NCBI GenBank assembly: GCA_007922225.1
Contig: ML679954.1
Coordinates: 18,389,008-18,453,007 of the forward strand
DNA from: Emydura subglobosa
Lineage: Eukaryota; Chordata; Testudines; Chelidae
Length of the DNA stretch: 64,000 nucleotides
Direction: 5' to 3'
Position numbers and translations under genes: made by a program. Every line of letters begins with the position of its first letter. Within the stretch, counting starts at the first letter, position 1. This document shows, in pieces, positions 1 to 12,959 of the stretch. The notes under the pieces were generated by a model that was not told where the DNA came from, made no database searches, and was given only the letters and a program-made list of their open reading frames with translations.

Positions 1-3000
1 ATTGTTTAGTTACTTCTGTTGGTAGTACCCCAAACTGCAAGAAGAGAGAGATCATCTTAATTTTTGCTGCTCATGAGTCTCCGTTGTAGATTGGGAGGAT
101 TTACTACATTTCATTTAGGGGGAAAAAAACTTTTTATAAATACCACTTTCCTAAAGGATTACAACATTCAATTTCCAGGGAACGTTCTCATCGTGTACCA
201 GAAATTAAATATTTACAGTCTTATTAATTTATGCTAAAAGGATTTAGGAACATATATTTCTATGCATCATGTTAAAAATATATATCTTTTAGTGATCATA
301 TGTGAAAAACAGATGGACATAATAGACCTCAATGGGTTTTGCCTCTAGAATCTGCATGCTAAGTGGAAGAATGAGTGGAAGAAAATGTTTCACCTAGTCC
401 AAGAAAGAACACACATTGTGAAGCTGTTAGACAGTACTGTGAAATACTTCTGTATATTAATCAATCCTTAAGTACATATTTTTCCAATAGACTACTATAG
501 AAATATTTCACTCCATTTGGTAAGCTATAAAGATACCTGGATATTAACTACTTGCTAATGAATACTGGCAGACACTGTATTTTTCTGAATTAGAACAGAT
601 TCTGAAATTAATCTACTTCAGTACAGTTCAAGTTATGTCTACCAAATCAAAATGATATGAATTATGAATGTCACAGAGAGGGCAAAGACTGAAATGCACT
701 TCCTTTGTCACAGTAGATCAAACTTGGCCGCCGTGACTGTGTCATTAGAGTACTATACCCAAGTACCACATTAGCAGAGTAAAGTGTATTAAGGCAGATA
801 CATATACTTTTACAATATCTGATTTTGGACTTTAATACTGCCAGAGTCACAGATGGTGGCACTTTTCGTCTAGATAGGAGCTGGTAGGTTCATAGGCTCT
901 GAAATGCCATCTGCACCTGAACACTTTATGCTCAGGGCATCAGACTCTGATATCCCTATTCATGCCAACTAGTATCTTAATTTGGAGGCAGTTGTACTGA
1001 CTCTATTTGGGACTGCAGTGGAATAAAATGCTGCCCAGCATGCGTCAGGGTATCAGAATTGGGCCCCGAATCAGTTGTCTAGGAATACAGAGGAAGAAGG
1101 GCATATGGCTGTGGGCAGATTGGGCTAAACCTTACTCACACTGAATAGTACCTCACTCCAGGAGTCGTCCATTGATCAATGGACTTGCTTGTACATAAAA
1201 AACCCAATAAGCATGCGTAAAGGTGTCATAGTCTGTCACTATGTGACTAGTCAATAGTCTGTTTTGCTGTCTGCAATATAGGCAGTACATTTGAAAACCT
1301 GTTATGAAGGAAGTTTTCTTTGCTATTAATTCTCCATTCATGGCCACATCTTTGGGCAAGATTCATGATTCTAATGTGTCAAAGGAAGAAAGAGCAGCAA
1401 GCCACTCCATTGCAGAAATGTGTAGCCTCTTCCTGCCCCAGGTGAGAGCAGGGATAGGTCTTTAGGGAGAATTCAGTGTCCTTCACATTCCACCTTATCT
1501 AGAGAGGTGATGATACACCTCTACCACTTTCCCCCTTATCTAGAAACGTGATCTTGCAGCTGCAGTCAGTACCGAGCCGACTCAGTCAGGACAATGTCTC
1601 CAGTGTTGTCTGATTTCAAGCAGGGCAAACTGATTGCTTAAAATTGGTATAGATGAAATCAGAGCTGGCAGTTTTATCTGATATTGCAGTTTTCTTTTCA
1701 GACATGACATGAAATGAGCATAAATAAAATTTATTAGATTTTGATGAGGGCAGGAACTTTAATGCCTCCTGTTGTTGCCTTGTAGTGGGCAGGGTGATGA
1801 TGGTGAATGTAATACAGAGAATTTATGAGACTTGTTATGACAACTGAAAATTCTTTCAGATTTTTAAGGCCAGTTTGGGTTCTGTTCTTTTGAACATCAT
1901 AATGAGATATCAGTTGTGATGTATAATGTTGTCTAATTCTTTCTATCCCTCCATTTCTCATCACCATGGACTTTTGCTTTCAGTCAGGTCAAATGATGAT
2001 GGGCCAATTTTCCATCAATATATTGGTTCTAATAAATGACTGCATAATTGCATTGATCAGTGCTACATCCTGGCATGCCTGCAACTTAAGAGTCACTTTG
2101 AGACTTATTCACGTTTGGGCAGAGTGACTCAAGAAGTAGCATCACAGCTGTCTCTGTGCATGAGATATACAAGGCAGGTACATGCTCTTCTCTGAACAAA
2201 ATACAAAGTATTATTGATTGGATTCAGTCTTTAGACATGGATTGGGATGCCATTGTTACAGAACCTCTTCCCTATCTACAAATCCACTCATTCTTCCAGA
2301 ACCTAGAGGTTTGTTCTTCTTGGGATGACCCTTTATTTTAATTCTAATTATGCTCTGAGATAGCACTTCTCAGTCAGTATAGCCAGAGTTGCACCTTGTT
2401 TTTTGCCACTCAGAAAGCACATTTTACTACATTTCTATTCTTATTTGTCTTTTCACACCTATAAAGGAATGATCTGGATTCTGTTTCTTCTCAGGTTTAC
2501 TTTGAGGTGAATGATACAATTGAAGTCTAAGTCAGATGCAAGTGTAAGCCCTTTATCTCTTGATTAATTATTCCTTATGCCTAAAGAAGGAAAAGAAAAA
2601 ATAGTGGGCTGCATTTCAATTAAAGATAGCATAAAAGATAGAAAAAAAGAGAGAAAGCTATTTGGTCAAAATTTCTTTTTAATTGAGAGCCGGGTACTAG
2701 AAACTTCTTCTTTAAGCATCAGTATAAAAGGTGGCTTTCCAAGACCTCGAAAATATTTCCCAGTTTTGAGAAACATCAGGGTAAGTGTCAAGAATTCAAA
2801 TTAATTTACAAAGTATTTTAAGGATCATTAAAAAGAAGAGCTGAAGGAAAAAATGTGATTATACCCTTGCTATGCAACAGTGTCTATTTCCATGTACGTG
2901 TGTTGATTATTTGGAGATGAGAGAATTTTGTTACCATTATTATTTGAATGTATGAACTTAGCATTTTTAAATGTTACCTTTTCTAAATGTTAATTTCAGC

Positions 3001-3722
3001 TACATTATTATATTTTTATTATGTTCTGTGTCTCTGCCATTATAAAATTATTCCCTACTGTGTATTCACTCCTTTTTTTTTTCCAATTAAGTGTACATGG
3101 TTCCAGTGATGGGTGTATACTACTTTCTTTAAAAGATTATTTTACATAGTAGCTCTATTTTTCATTACAATATAATATTTATTGAATCTTTGATAAATGT
3201 TTGTTGCAAATGGTATATTTGAACTCAGATCTTTAATTCCTTTCATAACTCAGACTGAATGTTTTGGCTTATTTAGAGCTCTATGTAATTTATTTATTGT
3301 TTATATCATTAGTCAACTTTTTGATTTCACATGGCTTCCAGTGGTTTCTTTCTGTAAGACAAGTTTAATGATTCCTTTGCTATAATTTTGTTGAACTGAA
3401 TATTAATTATTCTTTAGTCAATAAAAATATATATTTGTCATCCATTTTTGTCTGGCTGTAGGTTTAGTTTTACTTCAGGTGGTATTTCACTTTAATATTT
3501 ATTTGCCTTCAGGAAAGCATTGCTATTCTTAAGATTTATGTATTCATTTTAATTCAGATGTTGTGTTCTCTCTATCACTTTCCCAAAACTGGCTTATTTT
3601 ATTAATTCCAGGGGATAAGAGCACTAAAGAAATTTTCAACCCACACAGACCATATAATATGATGTGTAGTGGTATCACTTTTGTTTTGAAATCTCTCTAT
3701 ATAAAGGCATGTGCAATTCTCA
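1..3722. other. AT-rich non-coding DNA, no gene recognised
   Basis: I see no supportable gene here. Open frames are all under 80 codons and encode nothing I recognise. A phrase at about 1045-1065 (TCAGAATTGGGCCC) resembles the ends of short fold-back repeats common in turtles and crocodilians. A splice-donor-like GTAAGT at 2781-2786 follows a 75-codon open frame, but without a convincing acceptor or a recognisable peptide I do not call an exon. Confidence 0.6.
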
Positions 3723-3995
3723 GGGTAGGTCTACACCAGAAGTGCTACATCAGCACAGCATCTGCGCTACTGTAGCACGTCTGGTGGAGATGTTTTATGC
3801 AGATGGGAGAGCGCTCTCCTGTTGGCATATTTACTCCACTTTCACAAGAGGCAGAAGCTATGTTGGCAGAAGAGCATCTCCTGCTGACATAGCACCAGAG
3901 TGGACAGCGCTTAGGTCATTGTAGCTTGCGTCACTCAGGTGGGTATCTCTTTCACACCCCTGAACAACATAAGTTAGATTGACTTTAGACCTGCA
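3723..3995 (-). mobile_element. Palindromic MITE-like DNA transposon (Harbinger/Chompy-like)
   Basis: Both ends carry the AGGTCTA core expected of this reptile family: AGGTCTACACC near the left end, and TTTAGACCT (its complement, AGGTCTAAA) near the right end. The inside is rich in fold-back sequence, including the 14 bp perfect palindrome GGAGAGCGCTCTCC at 3806-3819. I know this overall pattern from abundant non-autonomous elements of turtles and crocodilians. No transposase frame is present, so movement would have needed an enzyme supplied elsewhere. The flanking target-site duplication is not clear, which suggests an old copy. The superfamily assignment is inferred from better-preserved relatives at 7834 and 31770. 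The strand follows the orientation of the consensus I remember and is arbitrary for a palindrome. Confidence 0.7.
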
Positions 3996-5337
3996 TACAG
4001 AAAATATTTCTTCACATATCTATGCTTTGTTCCAGTTTTCTTCAGTGCCTAAGGTGGGATTTGTCACAGTTTAGTCTGGTAATTATGTGCTTAAAACATT
4101 TAAAAGAAAGGAAAGTTTCTCTTTGCCATCTCCATAAAGGACAGAAAATGTCTGTGTTCAGTGTATACCTGAAGACAATTAACACATCTGGAATATTTCA
4201 ATTTTCTTCATGAGTTATGTATAAGGAACCAAAACACTGGAGTTTTGGGGGCTAGGAGAACCTGGCACAAGTTTGGGTTTCACAAATCCTCTAGAATTCT
4301 TCAAATGTCTAGGTGTCTGTAACACTTCACTTTCACAATACACTTTTCTCCATCATTGAAACTCACATATAGTTTGTTGGTTTGGTTTTTTTTAGTGGAA
4401 GTTTAATGATTTTTTTCCCCCTGACTAACTAATGCCGTATGCTTTGCAAACTGAGGAAATAGTCACTTCTCTTCCACCAATTTCTTTCTCCCACTCAGTT
4501 ACCCAACTTCCTGAATTTCTCTTTCCCTTCTCCAATGGGTTAACACTTTTCTTTCTCTTACACCAACCTCTTTTGCTCTCTTTCCACCCTCCTCCCCCAT
4601 GTGCAATCTGTCTCTCCATTTTCATTTGCACAGGTTCTTCAACCAAGCAAGGCCAGCTTTGCCCTTTCATGCCCTTGTCTGAGTGATAGGCTCCTCCATG
4701 TACAATGCTCTCTCTCCAGGGTTAGTCCAGCTTTCTTTTTCTGCTATCTGGGAGACTGCAAGCAGGCACAGTGAATGGAACATAGATCCTAAATAGGCAT
4801 GAGAGTTCCGGTTGCTTAAACCAAACTCGGATTTTAAAAGCTTTAGTTACAGTCCTGAATATCAAACCTATATTGTCAGAGTAGGTTTGAAATTCAGCAA
4901 ATTCAAATCTCCCACTTCCAAAACATTTGTATGTTGTAAGAGTGCTAAGATTTTCAAACTAACGTGTTGCTATGCAAACATTCCATCACTTGAGCTTTGA
5001 CTGAGATGTTGATATTAACAAACTTAATATTAATAACTAAAAACAACCAAATCATTAATCAAAAAAAGACCGCTTGAGGGAATGATAAAGGATGTGGATG
5101 TGGTTGCAAAGGCCAAAGGCCATCCTCTGTTTTCGAAGGTGGCGCTCTTGACTGCAGGAAGCTGGAAGAAACACCAGGCTCAGGTTGTTGTTAGGTATAT
5201 AATGTTTAAATAAAACTCCTGTAAATATTAAATATAAGCTCTCCATGTCATAAATAAGAAAAATAACATGTCCCTTGCATAACTTAGAGCTCCAGCTTTA
5301 CTCTAAGTTAAGCCATTGGCTGTGATGGCTAGCGGTC
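3996..5337. other. Non-coding DNA with a pyrimidine-rich patch
   Basis: No gene is seen. About 4436-4690 is rich in C and T (TTTCTC, CTTTCC runs). This opens reading frames on both strands by depleting stop codons, so the 84- and 81-codon frames there are composition effects. Confidence 0.55.
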
Positions 5338-5450
5338 ATGTTGCCAACTCTTGTGATTTTATATTTGGTGCTTTTCTTAAAGGCCCAGCTGCTGGGTCAA
5401 GGGATAGCATGAGAAATTCATCTTTCATTTAAAAAAACTACATTTTTAGT
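5338..5450 (+). repeat. Reptile interspersed repeat, unclassified
   Basis: The stretch from GTTGCCAACTCTTGTGATTT to the run of A near 5430-5437 matches a repeat I remember as frequent in turtle sequence (phrases GCCAACTCTTGTGATTT, AAAGGCCCAGCTGCTGG and GAGAAATTCATCTTTCATT). I cannot name its class. It abuts the next repeat directly. Confidence 0.45.
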
Positions 5451-5640
5451 AGAGCTAGGTGAAGCATGTTTTGCTGAAAAATGCAGATTCACATTGACCA
5501 AAACTTTTGCATCAATTTCAATGTATAGATTCAGCTGAAATGGGAGGGGCGGGGGGAAGAAAATATTGCAGAAATGATATATCATTTTGACCGTATCACA
5601 ATGAAACATTTCATTTTTTTCAATTAAGTTTGTTTCATCA
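5448..5640 (+). repeat. Reptile interspersed repeat, same family as 25480-25820
   Basis: It begins with AGAGCTAGGTGAAG and continues with AT-rich phrases such as TGAAACATTTCATTTT, typical of a fold-back-prone repeat family in turtles. A better copy with both inverted arms lies at 25480-25820. Only part of the element seems present here. Class not assigned. Confidence 0.4.
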
Positions 5641-7830
5641 GTTGAGTTAGGGTGTATTTGTTTGTTAAGCATCTTGGATTTTCAGCGTTGTATTCTCACT
5701 GTATAACTGCTATGGTTAATTAATCATATATGTAATTCTCCTTAATCATGCCTTTTATTGACTATTATTCTGGTGGTTGATGAAGATATTGGAATATATC
5801 TTAGTGTTGTAGTTATTCTGGGGTAAATTCCTGTCTCCCAAAAATATGTAGGACGGTTTTTGATCCTAAGGCAAGATGTTGGTAATTTGGCACAACCTAG
5901 CAAAGGAGGGAGCTCACAGACCAGCAAGAAATCCAGGAGTTACTAGAATGCCTTCTTTGAGTTTAGTGGAGCTGAGATGCAGATCCATTTCAATGTTTTC
6001 TTTATACAGTGGTTACCTAAAATATATAATTTCTGGGCAAGTAAGTACTTTAAAAAAGCATAGATAATTGTGCAAAATGCCCCTCACATTCAATATTTGC
6101 ATTTGTATTTTTTTATGATCAGCAATGTAGTCCCAAAAGTAAGCATATTTCTACTGATATCTACTAAAAATAAAAATGATTCAGCTAAAGTAAAAAAAAC
6201 CCAATATTAACTACAAAATGTACAGGATGACAACCTGGCCTAAAATATTTTTTTCATATAATATGAACTTCAGGATCTCCATCCAGTCCAGTAGTCCCTT
6301 GTTTACTGAAAGCAATGGAGTAGCTGGAATTTATAAAGATACAAGGTGCTTTTAAACAAAGGAGGAATATTTCAAATAGTTTTAGAGGATTTAAACCAAA
6401 TTCAGTCAATGGGGATTTTGGGATAACAGGCTCAGTTAAGGAGGAGTCTATCCTATTTGTTTCAGCATATGAATGTTTTTGCACTAGCTTGTGCTATAGC
6501 ACTATAAGAGAAATTATATAAATGTCTGCTCTCTTTAAAATCAGTTGGAGCTTGCCATTGATTTCAGTGGGATTAGAAGTAGGATTTATATACGCATCTA
6601 GAAGAAATGATAAACACAGTGAAAAGGCTATGCAGTCTTCCTGTGCCAGGGGAACATGGTAGCTTAACAGGAGGGGGTGATTCATTTAAGTATCAAATGA
6701 AAATGTTCTATTTGCTTTGCTTCAATTTATCATTGGACTGTGGAATGAGTGTCATGATGCAACCTTTTGTTCAAAGATATGCAAGTCACAGATGAGAGCC
6801 TGCTGGAAAAAATTAAGCACTGCTTAAGCAACGTCTCATCTGCAAACAGTCAGGCAAGGAAACAACAGAGAGTGGCATCTGGAACGCATGTAAAGTCAAT
6901 CAAGCTAAATACAAGTGAACAGCTACGTTGAGAGGGTGAGCCAGAAAATGGATAGCCACTTCTTCAGAAGGGAGATGAGACTGAAATGATGATGGGAAGA
7001 GGTAAATGAAAGACCTGTGTGTCTCAAACTCAGAAATTAAACAATTAGTCTTGTTTAAAACACTTCTCATGTAGCAACAAAGTCCCCATCCTGCTTGTTT
7101 GTTCAACATTAAATACAGCTGGAGTGAGCTATACCCTTTCCCCTCCCTGCAATCAAAATCCAGCAAAAAAGCCATTGAAGACAAAAATGGGGCAAATGCA
7201 TCTCCTTATTTGATCGTTTGGTTTCTGTCTGCTTGCGATATTGCTGCTCCAGTGCTGTTTCTATGAATTAGAGCTATGAGTACTCAACATTCATTAGTTT
7301 GGAGCTAACAACATGTTAGGACTGATATTTTTTGTGGATACTTTATTCATTAATGTGATGCTGGACAAAAATTGTATTCTTTTTATAACAAACTTTGGCC
7401 TATTTGCTGGAAAATTAATTGTGTTCTCTCTGTTTCTCTCCTCTCATTATGGAGAAGTATTTGGTGTAAACTAAAATAATAGCCAAATGTGACTCTAAAA
7501 TATACCTTCTGCAGTGATATAAAATCATGGGGTGTTTGACATAACAGGATCTGGCCCAGTGTATTTTTTTTAATGAGGCTATGATATTTTTTATTCTTTT
7601 GATGTCTTATATGTAGGCAGAGCCATAAAAACCTTGTAAATTTTGAAGAGAATCCTCTGGAAGATCTAAATTTATCAGTATTATAGTTTTAATTAATCAG
7701 GTTTCAAACTAAAGGACTCTCTAGCCAAAACCAAAACATTCCACCAGCATAGTATAAGAAAGCTCAACCTAAATAATCTGTTAAACCCTTATTCCACAAG
7801 CACTTGTGTGTGGGCTGTATGTGTAGAGTC
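5641..7830. other. Non-coding DNA with a candidate regulatory patch
   Basis: No gene is recognised. About 6760-6900 is repeat-poor and contains a TCF/LEF-like TTCAAAG, an octamer-like ATGCAAGT and two inverted repeats. The 9 bp arms CAGATGAGA/TCTCATCTG lie at 6789-6797 and 6834-6842. Between them TTAAGCA/TGCTTAA lies around a single C at 6813-6827. Function is unknown. Confidence 0.45.
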
Positions 7831-7833
7831 CTA

Positions 7834-8127
7834 GGCCTGGTCTACACTGCTGGGCTGGGTTGACGGGAGATACGCAAGCTATGTACTGTAGACTGTGTCT
7901 CTCCTGTCGACTTACGAACTTTGACTTACCACGGCATCTCCCCTGGGCTGCGCCGATGGGAGACGCCTTCCGGTAAACACAGCCTTATGCTTTTCGTGGG
8001 GGTGGATTTACGGCATTGACTGGAGAGCACTTCTGGGATCGATTTGAGTGGGTCTCCACTGCCCACTCAGTTGATCCCACAGCATCGATTCAGGAGCCGA
8101 CACTGTCGTGGCAGAATGGACATCCCA
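7834..8127 (+). mobile_element. Palindromic MITE-like DNA transposon with probable CTA duplication
   Basis: The left end GGCCTGGTCTACACT is the characteristic terminus of a turtle/crocodilian non-autonomous element. Internal phrases such as GTCGACTTACGAAC and GGGATCGATTTGAG match the remembered family, which is rich in TCGA and ATCGAT. The right end (GGACATCCCA) is a mutated complement of the left. CTA flanks both sides (7831-7833 and 8128-8130), fitting a 3 bp target-site duplication as made by PIF/Harbinger-type transposases, although their usual target is TWA. The element is about 294 bp with no coding capacity. The 74-codon open frame inside it at 8016-8237 is incidental. Confidence 0.72.
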
Positions 8128-8130
8128 CTA

Positions 8131-9716
8131 GTGAAACTGATGTGGCTCTCCAAAGGGATCTGATTACGTGGAGCTGTTTAAAGAATAACTACCCCCTCAC
8201 ACTCAACTGTAAGCCCCTATTCTTCCCAAGGGCATGACTATCTACCGTGAAAATCAAAGGGGAAACTTTAATCATGCAGAATCCAGCCCTAAATGTCCAC
8301 CAGAAATGATGGGCCTTGTAGCATGCCTGAAAAACTAACAATGGTTTTGTGGTTTAAGTATGTAAGAACATTTAAAAGGGATTATCACAGGAGGAAAAGT
8401 GGCTGTTTTTAAATGAAGAGTTCACATAGAACATTATACTGAATGTTTCATGGAAGTGTTTGGACAAATATTGCTGATTTAATTAATTTGTAGATGTGAA
8501 AATGAAAGGCCTTAATTAGCTGCAGCGATCATGATGATGTTATATATTTTTGTCACTGAGCCTTTAAAACATATTTTCTCAAAGATTTAAATGGTGCTGG
8601 GAAAATTACAAAGGAGAGTACCTTTGGCACTGCTGGATAACAAAAATGAAGGAACTCCATCTTCAACAGTGTTAAGGATGAGTCTGTCAATATCATCAGT
8701 AACAAAGAGGACGTTATTCAAGACACTGACTCTTATAGGATTCGTCTTAATACTGTTGAAAACCAACCTGTGAATCAGCAGCATTTTTATATAGTGAAAA
8801 GATAACTTCAGGGACATTATGCGTATTCAAAAAAATTACTCCTGACACACAACAACTATTTCATTAACTTTCTGTAGGAGAAGTGATGCGAAGGAAACAT
8901 ATTTTCACAGGAAGTTTAGGCACACATTGGCAATCATGGCCATAGAACTATGATTCTAATTTGACCTTTCTAGGTATTTAATTTCAAGTATAAAACTGTT
9001 TCTAAGAAAAGAAGATGGTAGTGTCAGTCCTCCACCCATTTACACAACTAGGAGTAGAATTGGCCTCATCCACCATATATTAGCAACAAGATTTAGCCTC
9101 TGTTTGCAGGTTCAAACATTTGGGAACAAAGCCTTAGGAAAGTGAATGAATAAATGCTTGCCCATTTTTTTGTAATTGAGTGTGAGGGTGGAGTTAGTGA
9201 TACAAGGGTAGCTACAAGGTAAAGTTTAAGATTCAGGAAAGCCAAGAGATTAAATCCAGGATAACAAGGTGATAGATACTTCACAAATACCCATAATAGA
9301 TAAGGGGATTCAGAATGGGGGGATGCTGTTTTATTTGTCCCTTAAAATAATACCCATTGAGCAACAGGATCCCATGCTAAAAATATTGATCTTGATCCTG
9401 GTCTTACCCTAGTGTGATTCCATTGATTTTAGTGAAGTGTCTTCTGCACAGGTATTGGAACAGAATCCAATCTCTTTTTTTAATGTTTAAAATGCCAAGT
9501 TACATCCATTCTTTGTATTACAGATCTAAACTGTGCATAAGATGTTAGTGTGGAACTATTGAATAATATGTTAACTTTTAGATCAGTTTGGTTCCAGGAA
9601 AAACAATCCCTGAGGTATTGTACTGTGTGATAAAGAATATGCCACAGTATTTCATATTGTTATAAAGTTGGGGAGAGGGCTAAGGGAAATAGAACTGAGA
9701 TTCTCTTCCAGATCTT
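8131..9716. other. Non-coding AT-rich DNA
   Basis: I see no gene. About 8460-8570 is AT-rich and repeat-poor, with TTAATTAATT and CTTAATTAGCTG motifs of homeodomain type. It could be regulatory, but only conservation could show this. Around 9395-9475 a diffuse phrase (CATTGATTTTAGTG) recalls the centre of short fold-back repeats. Confidence 0.45.
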
Positions 9717-9786
9717 TAGCTGGTGTTGATCAATGTAGCTCTATTGACTTTAGTGGAGCTGTGCTGATGTACGGGAGCTGAGGTTC
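9717..9786. repeat. Short fold-back repeat (AGCTGAGG family)
   Basis: The stretch runs from TTAGCTGGTG to GAGCTGAGGTTCTG, with a centre reading GTAGCTCTATTGACTTTAGT then GGAGCTGTGC. The two halves are approximate inverted copies of one another. The same plan occurs at 22405-22495, 28055-28115 and, best preserved, 35074-35154. Confidence 0.55.
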
Positions 9787-12203
9787 TGTTGTGCAAATAA
9801 ATAAATTGCCAAACACTTTTTTGCATTTGATACGATCAAAATTGCAAAAGAGAAAAAAACTTGTACTAGATATACACAGCTGTCTACATACCACTTCTGG
9901 TCTAGATACTCACTGCATCATGAGCTATTTCCTTTATCTACTGTATTGCGAGTTGTAGAAATTGTGTTTTTGCTTGTTGATACTTTGCAGTAATGCAGTA
10001 TGTCAAATCGGGAGAAGTAGCAAGCACAGCTCCAGGATTTAGTTCAAATATTTTTGGAGGGAAGTTTGCATAACTTTCTGCCTAACTGGAAGAAAAAATT
10101 TTCCTTGAGACCAAGGCCTTTTAGGCCTCCCCCAGGATGTGTGAGAGGTGGAGTGGAGAAGACTTCTTCCTTTCTATCCTACTTTGTAGTTGTCCTCTCC
10201 ATTTATTGACATTGTACACAAGCCTGCATCTACTGAAGTCAACAGCAGTTTTGCATTAACTTCAATGGGAAAAGGGAATGGAGCCAAAGGGAATGACAGT
10301 GTCTTCAAGAGCCATACACCCCTCAAAAAATATAGAAGCTTTACCAAACCTTACCTAATTGTTCTAAGAGGTCGGAAAAGAAGAATGGAAGACAGGAATT
10401 ATGGTTTAAATTTTAAAAGCTCCTTTACTCTTACACTAGGTTCCTAGCTGTTTTGGTAACCAAAGCTTAACTATTAAAAAGATGAAAATCTAGAAGACAG
10501 AATTGTTTGGGTAAGTGCCAGAGCTAGAGAAGAGTGGCTCACTTATGTAAACTGAGCCTGACTCAATTGACAATTGCCATCTCTGGAAGGTGTTTTAGTC
10601 CTTTCTGGGGCCCAACTCTCATTTAAGTGAGAGGGACAGTTGTTGAGCTGGGATCTGGCCCAATGGGAGTTTTTCCCTGAATTAAGACCCCCGGGATTTG
10701 CTCCTTTAGGAGAATGGCTTAGATGAAATGAGTTGTTGGTCTTCATCTAGCTCCTAATAGTGGAGAGCTGTCCATGCACTTTACACCAAGAGGTGCCCTT
10801 GATGGCAGTCTCAGTAGGGAGGTAAGTAACAGAACACAATGGAGAGTGAATTGCCCCCAGATCCTTATGGGTTAATCCCTACTGATCAGGTTTGAAGCAC
10901 ATTTGTTAGGGAAGTGTGAGAAAGCTTATCTTGCTATTGTCTGTGCTTTATCCATTTTGTGGATAAAGGGAGGATTTCATTCACCAGACCTGTTAACACC
11001 TTTATGAGCACTAAAAGATTTTTAAAAATATACCCAGATTTTAAAAGCCTAGCATTCAGTGCACAGGTTTCAATCTGCGTCCCAAATATACACACCAATT
11101 GAGCACGATAAGGAACTGCCAGTTAGAGAAAGATGCCTTATCACAACGTACTTACAGGCAGGAAAATAATCTCACTGTTCTCTTCGTTTTTCCCCTTTTT
11201 TCCCTTCCTTTCAGTGGTAATATTTTTTTTTTCAGTGCCAATATTTTTTCCCCGTTATGAATCTTTCCCTGAACTTGAAGTCTTGGCATTCTTTCATGAT
11301 CTTCTCCAGGTGGATTATCCTCAGGCTGCTTTCCTTGTTTCTTTCCTTTTTTTTCTAATTTTGTGGATTGTGTGTGTGAATGAATTATAGTGTTTATGAG
11401 AGCCGAAGCTGATAACTTTGACTGGAGGATATGCAATATATAATCTGTTCAATCTTTTTTCATATATCTCTGCCAATTCACCTCACTTCTGAGCTATAAA
11501 ATCTCTGTTATTTCAGCACTCGGACTATCCATATTTTGCAGATATAAAATTGTGTTGTTTTGGGGATGACAATTTTTCACTGGGGCTAAAAGGTTCAAAT
11601 CACCTGATAAACAGCATTGATCAAAATAATATTTTGAATTAAATTCCTACCTTCCTGTTGAAGATTCAAAGCACTTTACAAGCATTCGTTTATTAAACCT
11701 CAGGGGTAAGTAGGTGTATCTTGTGTACTCATTTTGTACATTGGACTTAGATGCTTGTCACAAATAAAAATCAGAGTCCAAATAGAACATGTGAGTTTTG
11801 ATTTCTCCTTTCTCACACATGTGCAAGCACATGCATGCGCACACACTCATTTATTTGCTGTGAAGAGCAGACCAAAACTCAAGCCCCAAAGATGAAAGCT
11901 CTGGACATAAACCTATAAGTCTGCCCTTATCTTTTTTTTCAAATAAATATGAATGTGTGGAGGAGAAATGTGTATGTTAAAAAAAAATCTTACATTGAAA
12001 ATGAACATTAAACTGCAGCCACATAAACCTGTAAAAAAAAAAAGCCTTCTAAAAAGGCTGTTTAGAACTATTGCAAGATTTATTAAGTCAGAGACCCTAC
12101 TGAATATAATTAATCTTATTTGTCACAATGATATGCATCCAGAATTATTAGTGGAAGGCCGCAAAATCTACAGCAGATTAAACAGGAAAGAGATTCTGGT
12201 CAG

Positions 12204-12206
<3 letters not shown>
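9787..12206. other. Non-coding DNA with a possible MIR-like fragment
   Basis: No gene is recognised. About 11650-11760 (CAAAGCACTTTACAAGCATT followed by CTCATTTTGTACATTGG) resembles the reverse complement of a MIR-like SINE core that is widespread in amniotes. This is weak. A pyrimidine tract at 11175-11215 ends in CAG and looks like a splice acceptor, but no recognisable exon follows. Open frames of 85-94 codons on both strands there reflect composition. Confidence 0.4.

Positions 12207-12242
<36 letters not shown>
12207..12242. repeat. (CT)18 microsatellite
   Basis: An uninterrupted run of 18 CT units is seen directly. It extends a 100-codon open frame into a Ser-Leu tail and so explains that frame, which I do not regard as a gene. 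Confidence 0.97.
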
Positions 12243-12243
<1 letters not shown>

Positions 12244-12959
12244 ATAAAGGATTAACAAAAAGATTTGAAGGAAGCATAAATGTTTCAATATACATGTCCA
12301 TTTATCTATATATCTCTTGAAACTTCCAAGAATAAATCACCTTTGTATTGACTTTTATGAGCTTCATTAATAATGACTAATATTAATATTTTTCCATATG
12401 TATATGACTTCTAATGTGATTTGTTATTAGCCACACTTAAATCCAGGGAACAACTTCTAAGACTCAAAGCCAGTGAGAGATGATAATTTAGCCTGTAAAT
12501 TTAAAGAAAGGGAACATATAAGTTTTGAGCTGTAAATGCTAAGTAATAACAATTATCCTTACTTATGTTTCACATTATCAGGTAGAGGCCCCGACCAAGA
12601 TCAGATCCCCTCTGTGTTATGCACTGTAGAAATGCACAGAAGAAATACTCTCCGTTCTGAAAAGTGTTCAGTCTAAATAATGGTGGGCTTTTGACCACCT
12701 CAGCCTGTATATTTAGCAATTTGGATATTTTCAGATGCTACATTTCTGGAGATGAAGAATTCCAATGGCAACCTTTGTTCACCATCCTGCAAGGAATTCT
12801 GTGCAGTTCCGCACCCAGCTCTTTGTGATCAGGCTCTTGATGAATGACTGGTTGGTATTCATCCTTTGGATTTTCATAACCCTTCTTCCAAATAAACATG
12901 AAACACTACATACATTATCTTTAAAAGCACTTTTGTCAACAAATGGAATTCCTCCATAA
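12243..12959. other. Non-coding DNA, nothing recognised
   Basis: AT-rich sequence with no gene, repeat or motif I can name. Confidence 0.5.

Noticed and set aside
2577..2804. 75-codon frame ending near a strong splice donor (GTAAGT at 2781)
   Set aside because: No convincing acceptor and no recognisable peptide. A single donor consensus is expected by chance.
11152..11436. 94-codon minus-strand Lys-rich frame opposite an 85-codon plus-strand frame
   Set aside because: The patch is pyrimidine-rich on the plus strand, which gives Lys/Glu-rich peptides on the minus strand without stops. No family match.
11953..12255. 100-codon plus-strand frame
   Set aside because: Its C-terminal part is the translated (CT)n microsatellite and the rest is Lys/Leu-rich AT-driven sequence.
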